Positions 7,833 to 15,168 of a stretch of 20,051 bases of DNA are shown here, in pieces. Source of the stretch: Desulfobacterales bacterium (lineage in GTDB: Bacteria > Desulfobacterota > Desulfobacteria > Desulfobacterales > Desulfobacteraceae). The first letter of the stretch is position 1. Each line of letters starts with the position of its first letter. A model generated the notes under the pieces. That model was not told where the DNA came from. It did not search any database and was given only the letters and a program-made list of their open reading frames with translations. The stretch is from assembly GCA_022361535.1 (NCBI GenBank), contig JAKSAU010000731.1:1-20051 (forward strand), in the 5' to 3' direction. The position numbers and the translations under genes are program-made.

Positions 7833-9128
7833 ATGAACACCCTGGATAAGTCTACTGTTGACTTATTGGACCGGGACGCCAAGGTATTTTTGCACCAGTC
7901 CTTGTCCACACCCTGCATCAATGCATTGAAAGGGTGTGAGGGCGCATCTATTATTGACCTTGAAGGGCGATCTTTTCTGGATTTCCATGGCAACTCCGTA
8001 CACCAGGTGGGGTTTTCTAATCCCAATGTGGTTCAGGCTGTGACAGAGCAGATTGAGCGTCTTTCATTTTGCACCCGAAGGTACACCAATGAACAGGCGG
8101 TAAAACTGGCTGAGCGGCTGACAGATATAGCCCCGGGTAATTTGGACAAGGTGCTTTTTGCACCGGGCGGAACCTCATCTGTGGGCATGGCCCTAAAACT
8201 TGCCAGGATTGCTACAGGCCGCCACAAGACCCTTTCCATGTGGGAATCTTTTCACGGTGCCTCGCTTGATGCCATTTCCATAGGCGGAGAATCTCTGTTT
8301 AGACAGAATATGGGGCCTATGATGCCGGGGGCCGAGCATGTTCCGCCGGCTGATCCATACCGGTGCCTGTTCAATGACTCGGAAGACTGTGATGGATGCG
8401 GTTTGAAATGTGCCCGGTATATTGACTATGTGCTGGAACAGGAAAAAGATGTGGCCGCCCTTGTGGCTGAACCCATAAGGTGCACTTACATTGTACCACC
8501 GCCGACCGGCTACTGGCAGGCGGTCAGGAAGTCCTGCGATCGGCACGGCACTCTTTTGGTGTTTGATGAAACCGCTGTGTGTTTAGGACGGACCGGCAGG
8601 ATGTTTGCGTTTGAAAATTACGGGGTTGTGCCGGATATGGTTGTCATCGGCAAAGGACTTGGCGGAGGAATTCTGCCGTTTTCAGCTCTGATTGCCAGAG
8701 GTGATCTGGATCTTGCTCCGGACCGGGCCTTAGGTCATTATACCCATGAAAAAAACCCTGTTGCTTGTGCCGCTGCTTTGGCCACCCTGAATTATATTGA
8801 TGACCACGACCTTTTATCCCGCTCTAGGGACTTAGGAGAACATGCCTTGACCCGGCTTCATGATCTTGCGGTCCGGTACGATTTGGTTGGAGACATTAGA
8901 GGACAGGGCCTGCTTTTTGGCGCAGAGCTTGTTGAAGACCTGCAGGCTAAAACCCCCGCCCGGGAAGCTGCAGACCGGATCATGTACAAATGTCTTGAAA
9001 AAGGGTTGAGTTTCAAAGTCTCAAAAGGAAATTTTCTCACCCTGACCCCGCCGTTGACTATTACCCCATCCGAACTGGATCAAGCAATTGATATTCTTGA
9101 CGCGGCGTTTGCCTGGGAAACCGCCTGA
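7833..9128 (+). CDS. pbfA: Class-III PLP enzyme, probable (R)-1-hydroxy-2-aminoethylphosphonate ammonia-lyase
   Basis: This PLP fold-type I protein has the class-III aminotransferase pattern: FAPGGTSSVGMALKLAR binds the cofactor phosphate, FDET holds the pyridine-nitrogen Asp (residue 245), and VIGKGLGGGILPFSA carries the Schiff-base Lys274. Numbering is from the ATG at 7833, giving 431 residues. The frame opens at 7743, overlapping the phnX stop, but the extra 30 residues contain a hairpin sequence and do not resemble the family N-terminus. GGGAAGG precedes the 7833 ATG. A classical transaminase would duplicate PhnW. In operons with phnW and phnX, such proteins are known as PbfA, which removes ammonia from hydroxy-AEP to give phosphonoacetaldehyde. 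PbfA is therefore inferred from context and fold; a second AEP or ethanolamine-type transaminase remains possible. Confidence 0.75.
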   Translation: MNTLDKSTVDLLDRDAKVFLHQSLSTPCINALKGCEGASIIDLEGRSFLDFHGNSVHQVGFSNPNVVQAVTEQIERLSFCTRRYTNEQAVKLAERLTDIAPGNLDKVLFAPGGTSSVGMALKLARIATGRHKTLSMWESFHGASLDAISIGGESLFRQNMGPMMPGAEHVPPADPYRCLFNDSEDCDGCGLKCARYIDYVLEQEKDVAALVAEPIRCTYIVPPPTGYWQAVRKSCDRHGTLLVFDETAVCLGRTGRMFAFENYGVVPDMVVIGKGLGGGILPFSALIARGDLDLAPDRALGHYTHEKNPVACAAALATLNYIDDHDLLSRSRDLGEHALTRLHDLAVRYDLVGDIRGQGLLFGAELVEDLQAKTPAREAADRIMYKCLEKGLSFKVSKGNFLTLTPPLTITPSELDQAIDILDAAFAWETA

Positions 9129-9155
9129 CGTTTCGTTTTTTAAAGGAAAATCGTT

Positions 9156-10271
9156 ATGACTACCATTTCAATACCTGAAAATCAGTATTTACTGTTGACC
9201 CCCGGTCCTTTGACAACCACGCCATCTGTCAAGGCAACCATGTTAAGGGACTGGTGCACCTGGGATCGTGACTATAATGATATTGTTGAAAAGATCCGCG
9301 CGGATCTGGTGGCCATGGCAGCGCAGGGGACAGGATATACAGCCGTGCTCATGCAGGGCAGCGGTACATTCAGTGTCGAGGCCTGCATTGGAACGGCTGT
9401 CCCAAAAAACGGAAAGCTTTTGGTCCTGGCCAATGGCGCTTATGGCAGAAGGATCGCCACCATTGCCGATCGAATGGGGTTAGCCTGGAAAATGCTTGAT
9501 TCAGGGGATATTTCCCCACCTGACCTGGACCAAGTGGACAAGACGTTAAAATTAGACCACGAAATCACCCATGTGGCAGTGGTTCACTGTGAGACCACAA
9601 CCGGCATGCTCAATCCCATCAAAAAAATAGGTGAGATTGTCCGAGGTCATGGCAAGGGATTCATCGTGGATGCAATGTCCAGTTTTGGGGGTATCCCCAT
9701 GGATATGGATGAAATCGGGGCTGATTTTCTGGTATCGTCTGCAAATAAGTGTATCCAGGGGGTACCTGGATTCGGATTTGTGATTGCAAAGAAATCTGCA
9801 CTTTCAGCTGCCCAGGGCAACAGCCGCTCCCTTAGCCTGGATTTGTTCGATCAATGGGAAACAATGGAAAAAGGCAAAGGTAAATGGCGGTTCACCTCTC
9901 CTACTCACGTGGTCCGGGCCTTTGCAACAGCATTGGAGGAACTTGTCAAAGAGGGCGGGGTTGAAAAACGGTGGCAGCGGTATACTCAAAACCAGAAGAT
10001 CCTGGTCGAGCAGATGGAAAACTTAGGGTTTGCACCGCTGCTGCCAAGAGAATACCAGTCGCCCATTATTACGGCATTTCACAGCCCGGCCCATCCTGAG
10101 TACAGGTTCTTTGATTTTTATGACCGTCTTAAGGCTAAAGGATTTGTAATTTACCCGGGTAAGGTTACCGAAGCAGACACCTTTCGTATCGGAAATATAG
10201 GCGATATTTACCCTGATGACATGGAAAAGCTTATACAGGCGATAAAACAAGCCATGTATTGGGCGCGTTAG
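9156..10271 (+). CDS. phnW: 2-aminoethylphosphonate:pyruvate aminotransferase
   Basis: This 371-residue class-V PLP transaminase moves the amino group of AEP to pyruvate, giving phosphonoacetaldehyde and alanine. The N-terminal segment [14 protein letters not shown] is a family hallmark. VDAMSSFGG carries the cofactor Asp172, and [15 protein letters not shown] carries the Schiff-base Lys198 (Lys194 in the Salmonella enzyme). [11 protein letters not shown] precedes these as expected. AAAGGA lies upstream of the ATG, 27 bp after the stop of the PLP lyase gene. It is the last gene of the operon and supplies the substrate of PhnX. Confidence 0.95.
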   Translation: MTTISIPENQYLLLTPGPLTTTPSVKATMLRDWCTWDRDYNDIVEKIRADLVAMAAQGTGYTAVLMQGSGTFSVEACIGTAVPKNGKLLVLANGAYGRRIATIADRMGLAWKMLDSGDISPPDLDQVDKTLKLDHEITHVAVVHCETTTGMLNPIKKIGEIVRGHGKGFIVDAMSSFGGIPMDMDEIGADFLVSSANKCIQGVPGFGFVIAKKSALSAAQGNSRSLSLDLFDQWETMEKGKGKWRFTSPTHVVRAFATALEELVKEGGVEKRWQRYTQNQKILVEQMENLGFAPLLPREYQSPIITAFHSPAHPEYRFFDFYDRLKAKGFVIYPGKVTEADTFRIGNIGDIYPDDMEKLIQAIKQAMYWAR

Positions 10272-10322
10272 TCTATCTCATTGGAAAAGACTTTATTCCT
10301 TCCCCTTGATTTGGCCTGGTGA
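10268..10322 (-). pseudogene. Possible scrap of a GGDEF-domain gene C-terminus
   Basis: Read leftward, this stretch encodes [17 protein letters not shown] and then a stop, overlapping the phnW stop. QAKSRGRNKV resembles the final helix of diguanylate cyclase (GGDEF) domains, usually written AK-x-x-GRN. Nothing GGDEF-like continues upstream, so at most it is a remnant or part of a repeat. A chance match is quite possible. Confidence 0.25.
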
Positions 10323-10565
10323 ACAGGGGCAAGCCATATACAAAAACCGGCCCGTTTATTCTAAGAAGCGGCTGCTGAATTTTTTTAAAAATCCGCCTGA
10401 TGCAGCCTTCTTAAAATAAACGAGCTTAAGGACTTAAACTGAATTCCCCCCCATTTGAGGGTGCTATCGATAATTATCTACCTACATTATAGAGGAAAAT
10501 ATTTTTGAGAGACGCTATAATCTATCCGCTGTATAAAAGAACATTTTTTAAAGACCGCTATAGCC
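10272..10565. other. Noncoding stretch between convergent operons
   Basis: About 300 bases between phnW and the HPt gene have no convincing gene. It contains the GGDEF-like scrap next to phnW, the long palindrome, and an AT-rich part from about 10430 with two related motifs, GACGCTATA near 10512 and GACCGCTATA near 10554. I see no start codon with ribosome binding site and no tRNA-like fold. Confidence 0.5.
10353..10422. repeat. Long palindrome downstream of the AEP operon
   Basis: Positions 10353-10375 (CGTTTATT...TAAGAAG...GCTGC) pair with 10402-10422 (GCAGC...CTTCTTA...AATAAACG) with one mismatch and a two-base bulge. The interior can form a second hairpin, ATTTTT-tt-AAAAAT, flanked by GCGG and CCGC. 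The 3' arm lacks a T-run. It could serve as a transcript end for phnW or be a dispersed palindromic repeat. Confidence 0.5.
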
Positions 10566-10568
10566 AAT

Positions 10569-10605
10569 AAAAAAGCCCTTGTAGAGATTTTATCTGCAAG
10601 GGCTT
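10569..10605 (-). terminator. Rho-independent terminator of the receiver-SBP/HPt operon
   Basis: In the leftward direction AAGCCCTTG (complement of 10597-10605) pairs exactly with CAAGGGCTT (complement of 10573-10581). An additional AGA/TCT pairing lies inside. The stem is followed by six U residues (the A-run at 10569-10574). It sits 22 bp after the HPt stop codon. This is a textbook intrinsic terminator. Confidence 0.88.
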
Positions 10606-10627
10606 AATACTTGAATTTTGGGTAGGG

Positions 10628-10969
10628 TCAGGTGGAAATGGTTTGGATGTATTCTGCCACTTCCTTGCATTGGGTATCCAGTACGGATAATTTTTTAAGC
10701 AGGTTGTCCGGGTCCTGGTTCCTTCCTGCCTTTTCCAGTTCCAGGGCCGCTTGAGCAGCCTGGTCCGCTGCCAGGTATTTGAATATGCCTTTGAGCTTGT
10801 GTGCGCTATTGTCCAGGTCTTCAAAATTCTCCGTGTCGATTGCCGTTCGAATCTCTATTATGATATCCGGATAATCTGTTAGGAAATCGTCAAAGCATTC
10901 TTTGATCAGTTCCTGGTCCGAATTCATGATTTCGTTGAGTTCATCCATATTGATAGGAGATACGGTCAT
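10628..10969 (-). CDS. HPt (histidine-containing phosphotransfer) domain protein
   Basis: This 113-residue, all-helical single-domain protein carries the HPt motif AHKLKGIFKYLAA, with His57 as the probable phosphorylated residue and Lys58/Gly61 in the conserved pattern H-x-L-K-G. Such proteins shuttle phosphoryl groups between receiver domains. The final gene of the leftward operon, it begins 14 bp after the stop of the acidic-protein gene, with AGGG upstream. The receiver-SBP fusion encoded two genes upstream is the obvious partner. No histidine kinase is in the window, so the phosphoryl source must lie elsewhere. The charged helices fit the family; cytoplasmic location is inferred from the lack of signal or membrane segments. 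Confidence 0.9.
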   Translation of the reverse strand: MTVSPINMDELNEIMNSDQELIKECFDDFLTDYPDIIIEIRTAIDTENFEDLDNSAHKLKGIFKYLAADQAAQAALELEKAGRNQDPDNLLKKLSVLDTQCKEVAEYIQTIST

Positions 10970-10983
10970 TGGTTCCCTAACTT

Positions 10984-11697
10984 TTAGGATTCTTTTTTCT
11001 GTTCCCAGAATTCACGGCTTTCTTTGAGAATATCATTGATATCGTCGTCCAGGTCCTGGGTGTCAGACGATTCATTATCAAGGTCGGTATTCTCACCGGA
11101 GTCTGAGTCTGGAGCGACTTCCTTATTCACAGTATCATCATCCAACCCTAAGTCCTCATCATCAAGGTCTTCAACATCCAACCCGGGATCGGCCGCCTGG
11201 TTATCTGTAGGTGCTTCTTCTGTTATATCGTCCTCAAGGCCGGTATCCAATTCATCATCCAGGTCATCATCATCCAGACCGTAATCCGGAAGATCTATGG
11301 ACAATTCTTCTTCCTCGTCATCCAGATCCTGGTCTGATTCGGATGTGTCATCATCTGGTTCCGGAAAACCAAAGTTATCATCCAGAAGCTCATCGTCCAT
11401 GTCCAGCTCAACGCTACCTGCCTCTGGTTCTGGCGACGCGCTTTGAGGTGCCTGTTCATCAATGAAATTCCCATCCCGGTCAAACAAGAGGCTGCCGCTC
11501 ATGTTGATTTCAAAATCAAGTCTGAAGGCAATGTTGTTATCATGGACCACAATCTGTCCCCCCTTTGATGCCAGGGCGGCAACGGCCATTCTTTCTTTAA
11601 GGATTTCCCTGACAGCGTCAAGGTCAAGGTCCTCCTGGACCGAATCGATCAGGTCTTTTTCTCCGTTTCTTATAACTTCCGGGTCAGTGATTTTCAT
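10984..11697 (-). CDS. Highly acidic protein of unknown function in the receiver-SBP operon
   Basis: I do not recognise this 237-residue protein. Two parts are visible. Residues 1-80 look like a small alpha/beta domain: a charged helix (DLDAVREILKERMAVAALASK) then strands (GQIVVHDNNIAFRLDFEINMSGSLLFDRDG). From about residue 82 to 222 the chain is dominated by Asp and Glu, with repeated LDDD/DLDDE runs, and is surely disordered. A short terminal helix, INDILKESREFWEQ, closes it. There is no signal peptide. It starts 14 bp after the receiver-SBP stop, with GAGG before the ATG, and is 14 bp from the HPt gene, so it is co-translated with signalling proteins. A scaffold, a DNA-mimic-like tail or a cation buffer are guesses. 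The D/E tract creates a GAT-rich low-complexity DNA segment at about 11030-11430. Confidence 0.75.
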   Translation of the reverse strand: MKITDPEVIRNGEKDLIDSVQEDLDLDAVREILKERMAVAALASKGGQIVVHDNNIAFRLDFEINMSGSLLFDRDGNFIDEQAPQSASPEPEAGSVELDMDDELLDDNFGFPEPDDDTSESDQDLDDEEEELSIDLPDYGLDDDDLDDELDTGLEDDITEEAPTDNQAADPGLDVEDLDDEDLGLDDDTVNKEVAPDSDSGENTDLDNESSDTQDLDDDINDILKESREFWEQKKES

Positions 11698-11711
11698 CCG
11701 GCTACCTCGTT

Positions 11712-13088
11712 TTAAATGTTATAGGCAGTATTGGCAAAACTGCTTTCAATGAACTTTTCAAGATCAATGATTTTACCGATTTCCATCACATCGTGCATAT
11801 ATCTCTGGATTTTGTCAAGGTCTGACGCTTCAGGATAAAGTCCGTCCCACCGGATAGCCATGGGCTGGGAAAAAACGTTCTGAAGGACTTGGGGATTTAG
11901 TCCCATCTTGCCTTCAGGATCCAGGAAGTTAACTGCGATCTGGGATGCCCGGTTTTTGTCGTTTTCAATGTATTCTCCGGTATCAATGAGCAGGGAAACA
12001 AATTCCTGGACGGCTTCGGGATGATCCTGGATAAAATCTTTTTGCATTGCCACGATACAGCAGGGGTGGTTTTCCCAGCGTGAAGCAGAGTAAAATTCCA
12101 GGTTGCCGATCTCCCCTTTGATGGCCTTTGTTGCAACCGGTTCTGCAACCATGAATCCGGCAACGTCTTCATTTTCTTTCATGATGCCGGGCATCTTGAC
12201 AGGAGGAACAACTTCAAATCTAACGTTGATAGCTTTTTTTCCGGGTACACCCGGTTTGAGTCCCAGTTCTTTTAAAAATTTGTGGGCCAGCATGTGGTGA
12301 ACGGACATCTTGTGCGGGATATCCACGACCTTATATTTATAGAAGCTCTGCAGAGAATCGAATCTATGGTCATAATGCCTGGAGCGGACAAAGGTAGAAC
12401 CGTTTTTATGGGCAAAAAGAACCAGCTGAATGGGAGAATCATAGGCAAACAAATCCATGGCAATTGGCGCCAGAACAAATGCACAATCGATCTCCCCGCT
12501 TTCAAGACCTTCCTGGATGGGGTTCCATCCGGCCATAAGGCTGGTGCTCAGGTCAAAGTGCTGGGGCTCCACATCCCCTTGCTGGATTCTGTGTTTGAGA
12601 GCACCCAGAGCCAGGTGGTCAGTGATCTGGATATGAGCAACATTGAGTTCGACCCGTCCACCGATGATGCTTCTTTGTTTTTTAACCCGCTGAGTTTCCG
12701 ACATTCCGCCTGAAAATGCTTTTTCAATGGCTTGGGTAATCTGTGCCTCGTCAAATGGCTTGGGACAGTGTGCGTTTCCGCCAGCTTCCATGATAGCCAT
12801 TTGTTGGCCTTTGTCAGATTGGGCGGTGGCCATGATGAAGGGCAGGGTTTTAAATTCTTCGATTTCCCTTAAGGCCTTTAAGAATTCAAGCCCGTCCACC
12901 TGGGGCATGTTCCAGTCAGAAATTACCAGGTCTGGTTTTTCAGCCTTTACTTTTTCCAACCCGTCGGCACCGTTGACCGCCATGACAAGGTTAGTAAAGC
13001 CAGCCTTACCTAAGATCTGCTTGAACATGATCCTCATGGTGCCTGAATCGTCTGCCACAACAATTTTAATGTTCGGGTCTACCGCCAT
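11712..13088 (-). CDS. CheY-like receiver domain fused to an NrtA/SsuA-type substrate-binding domain
   Basis: This 458-residue protein combines two domains rarely joined. Residues 1-128 are a complete receiver: acidic pair Asp13/Asp14, phospho-acceptor Asp58 in ISDWNMP, Thr88 in MATAQ and Lys110 in CPKPF. Residues about 145-450 match the binding-protein fold of nitrate/sulfonate/bicarbonate ABC systems, with HIQITDHLALGAL, IPHKMSVHHMLAHKFL, DVAGFMVAEPVAT and RWENHPCCIVAMQKDF. There is no signal peptide, so the binding domain must be cytosolic. The second half aligns by eye with the stand-alone cytosolic protein encoded first in this operon. AAGGAG precedes the ATG, 61 bp after the permease stop. 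The likely role is ligand sensing that controls, or is controlled by, phosphorylation; the ligand is unknown. Confidence 0.88.
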   Translation of the reverse strand: MAVDPNIKIVVADDSGTMRIMFKQILGKAGFTNLVMAVNGADGLEKVKAEKPDLVISDWNMPQVDGLEFLKALREIEEFKTLPFIMATAQSDKGQQMAIMEAGGNAHCPKPFDEAQITQAIEKAFSGGMSETQRVKKQRSIIGGRVELNVAHIQITDHLALGALKHRIQQGDVEPQHFDLSTSLMAGWNPIQEGLESGEIDCAFVLAPIAMDLFAYDSPIQLVLFAHKNGSTFVRSRHYDHRFDSLQSFYKYKVVDIPHKMSVHHMLAHKFLKELGLKPGVPGKKAINVRFEVVPPVKMPGIMKENEDVAGFMVAEPVATKAIKGEIGNLEFYSASRWENHPCCIVAMQKDFIQDHPEAVQEFVSLLIDTGEYIENDKNRASQIAVNFLDPEGKMGLNPQVLQNVFSQPMAIRWDGLYPEASDLDKIQRYMHDVMEIGKIIDLEKFIESSFANTAYNI

Positions 13089-13149
13089 AAATTGCTCCTT
13101 AAAATATCCTGTATGGTGTTTATTTTTTTATAATCGTATAATTCATTAT

Positions 13150-13980
13150 TTATTCATTCCAAGACCAGCTATACATGTGCTGCAGCTTCTGGAACGCCCT
13201 GTCCAAAAGAAATCCTAGAATGCCTATGGCAATGATCATTGCCATAAGCTTGTCATATTCCATTGTATCCCGGGCATCGTTTATCAGATAACCGAGACCG
13301 GAAGAAACCCCTAAAAATTCAGCCGGAACCAACACAATCCATGCCACCCCCAATGCCAGCCTCAGACTGGTCATCATATGCGGAATAGAATAAGGTATAA
13401 CAATTGTCCGTATGAGTTGAACACTATTGGCTCCCTGGTTCAGGGCCATTTTGATCCACTGGGGATTGATATCCATAACCCCAATGGCCGTGTTCAGTAT
13501 TATAGGACAAATCGTAGCCATTACAATCAAAAAATACACAGCCGACTCAAAGCTGGCAAATAAAAGCAAGGCAATGGGCATCCATGACAAGGGACTGATC
13601 ATTCTAACAAACTGGATTGGGGAATAGGAAAGTCCCCTCAACCGCGGGAAAAAACCGATTAAAACGCCCAGTGGAAGCCCAATGACTGCAGCCAGTGCAA
13701 TGCCTAAAACAATCCTGCGAAGGCTTGCAAAAACCGATATCCAGAATCGTGAACTCTGGAATGCATCTGCAAGAGCAGCAAGGGTCGGACCTGGCAAGAA
13801 CCCTTTAAATTGGGATAGTTCAGGCCGGGTAAAAAGAAAGCCGGTTACCGCTGCCCAAAGGCCTGCAAAAAGAACCAGTCCCAGAAGTTCGTATTTCCAT
13901 CCGAACCAGATCCGCGTAAAAAAAGGGGTCAGACCAGCTTGCCTGGACCTGCGGGGGGAAAGTGTGTCAGTTGATTTCAA
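13150..13980 (-). CDS. ABC transporter permease, NrtB/SsuC/TauC type
   Basis: This is a single permease module of about 276 residues with five to six hydrophobic segments (YELLGLVLFAGLWAAVTGFL first; MAMIIAIGILGFLLDRAF last). The family's ATPase-docking loop appears as NQGANSVQLIRTIVIPYSIPHMMTSLRLALGVAW. The chosen start is a TTG at 13980 with GGGAAG upstream, giving an overlap of 14 bp with the binding-protein gene (TTG...TGA). A longer frame from a TTG at 14109 would add 43 residues without membrane character and overlap the neighbour by 143 bp. Start confidence is low because no ATG or GTG precedes the first membrane helix. It would form a homodimeric channel with the ATPase and the Tat-exported binding protein. 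Substrate is unknown. Confidence 0.85.
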   Translation of the reverse strand: MKSTDTLSPRRSRQAGLTPFFTRIWFGWKYELLGLVLFAGLWAAVTGFLFTRPELSQFKGFLPGPTLAALADAFQSSRFWISVFASLRRIVLGIALAAVIGLPLGVLIGFFPRLRGLSYSPIQFVRMISPLSWMPIALLLFASFESAVYFLIVMATICPIILNTAIGVMDINPQWIKMALNQGANSVQLIRTIVIPYSIPHMMTSLRLALGVAWIVLVPAEFLGVSSGLGYLINDARDTMEYDKLMAMIIAIGILGFLLDRAFQKLQHMYSWSWNE

Positions 13981-15166
13981 CGATTTCTTCCCTGGTAAAA
14001 ATATCTTTAGTATCACACTGGCAAAATCCGGCCATCCCGCCCATATCGTCCAGGGCTTTCCTGACAAAGGTGTCATCCACCAATTGCTCGGTGGCTGCAC
14101 CCGCGTCAAGGGATGCCAAAAAATCTGTATTGCCTTCCACTTTGGTCTTTTTCATTTGCTCCACAATAAACCGTGTGGCAGACGGATAGGGAAATGGCTG
14201 GAATCCGATGCGTTCCACTCCCCACTGGGGGTGAACCAGCTCACTATCCGATATCGTACCAAACACCCTGTTCAACACAGATTCCGGTACAGGCAGGTAG
14301 CCTTCACCGTCCCGGCTGAGCAGATGGGCAGTTTCCTTTGGATTCTTCAAGCACCAGGCCTGGGCTCTGACGATTGCATTTACCGCTTTTTGAACCATTG
14401 CCTGGTCCTGCCTGATTAGGTTTTCATGGGTCACGATAACACAACAGGGGTGGTTTTTCCAGATATCTCCGGAATAGCGCATGATTCTGGCTGAAAACTT
14501 TTCTTGCGACAAGGCATTAAAGGGATCGGCCACAATAAAAGCATCTATCTTTTTTCCTAAAAGTGCAGTGGGCATATCAGGTGGCGGCAGAATGAACAGG
14601 TTGACTTCATGGGGCGCCAAAGATGCTGACTGGGGGCGAATTACTGCTGTTAATCCCTGTTCTTGCAACCCCAATTGCATAAGCAGGTTGTGCATGGAAT
14701 ACCATGAAGGAACCGCGACCTGTTTTCCGCCCAGGTCGCCGAAACCGCGAATATCTGATTCGCCGCGTACAGTCACTGCACTGCCGTTGGTGTGGTCCCA
14801 GGCCAATACCTTTATGGGTACACCCTGTTTAAATCGCATCCAGACAGGTATGGGAAATAGCATATGGGTCAGGTTGAATTTCCCGGCCAGAAATGATTCG
14901 CTGAGTACTTTCCAGGATCTGACCATGACAGGCCGTTCAACCTCAAGTCCTTCTTGTGCGAAATAGCCAAGCCCGTGGGCAACGAGCAAGGGAGTGGCAT
15001 CCGTTATGGGAAGATACCCTAATTTAAGAGGTGTCTGCTTGCCCAGTGCTCTTTGAGGAATTATCAACGGAGCACAGGCGGCAGCCCCGGCAGCCCGGGC
15101 TGCAGACTTTAGAAAGTCACGCCTGGATACCCCGGCGGTAATTTTATCATCAGGGGGAATCATCAT
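13967..15166 (-). CDS. Tat-exported ABC substrate-binding protein, NrtA/SsuA/TauA-like
   Basis: This 399-residue protein begins with a twin-arginine signal (SRRDFLKSAARAAGAAACAPLI, residues 14-35), so it is exported folded. The mature part opens LKLGYLPITDATPLLVAHGLGYF and contains VAVPSWYSMHNLLM, DAFIVADPFNAL and WKNHPCCVIVTHENL. These are hallmarks of the nitrate/sulfonate/bicarbonate binding-protein family. The NHPCC segment is shared with the receiver-SBP fusion. The distal part (about residues 340-399) is long for SsuA and has two cysteines in GFCQCD near the end. Its ATG lies 2 bp after the ATPase stop with AGGAT upstream. Tat export could mean a bound metal or cofactor or fast folding. 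This is the periplasmic receptor of the system; ligand unknown. Confidence 0.88.
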   Translation of the reverse strand: MMIPPDDKITAGVSRRDFLKSAARAAGAAACAPLIIPQRALGKQTPLKLGYLPITDATPLLVAHGLGYFAQEGLEVERPVMVRSWKVLSESFLAGKFNLTHMLFPIPVWMRFKQGVPIKVLAWDHTNGSAVTVRGESDIRGFGDLGGKQVAVPSWYSMHNLLMQLGLQEQGLTAVIRPQSASLAPHEVNLFILPPPDMPTALLGKKIDAFIVADPFNALSQEKFSARIMRYSGDIWKNHPCCVIVTHENLIRQDQAMVQKAVNAIVRAQAWCLKNPKETAHLLSRDGEGYLPVPESVLNRVFGTISDSELVHPQWGVERIGFQPFPYPSATRFIVEQMKKTKVEGNTDFLASLDAGAATEQLVDDTFVRKALDDMGGMAGFCQCDTKDIFTREEIVEIN

Positions 15167-15168
15167 CT

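Noticed and set aside
11024..11284. Ser/Arg-rich open frame on the plus strand
   Set aside because: It is the complement of the Asp/Glu-coding tract; GAT/GAA-rich DNA read backwards gives Ser and Phe/Arg runs by composition.
11030..11430. GAT/ATC-rich segment as a possible tandem repeat or CRISPR-like array
   Set aside because: No constant unit length or spacer. The pattern follows Asp/Glu codons of the acidic protein.
12282..12713. Open frame of 143 codons on the plus strand
   Set aside because: It is the antisense shadow of the receiver-SBP gene, with no ribosome site or recognisable motif.
13089..13149. A/T-run between permease and receiver-SBP as a terminator
   Set aside because: A run of seven A/T pairs is present but no stem precedes it in the leftward direction. 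The operon is likely continuous, although an extra promoter here cannot be excluded.
13682..14419. Long open frame (245 codons) on the plus strand
   Set aside because: It lies antisense to the Tat-exported binding protein and permease genes, which have clear motifs. Its translation shows no family pattern.
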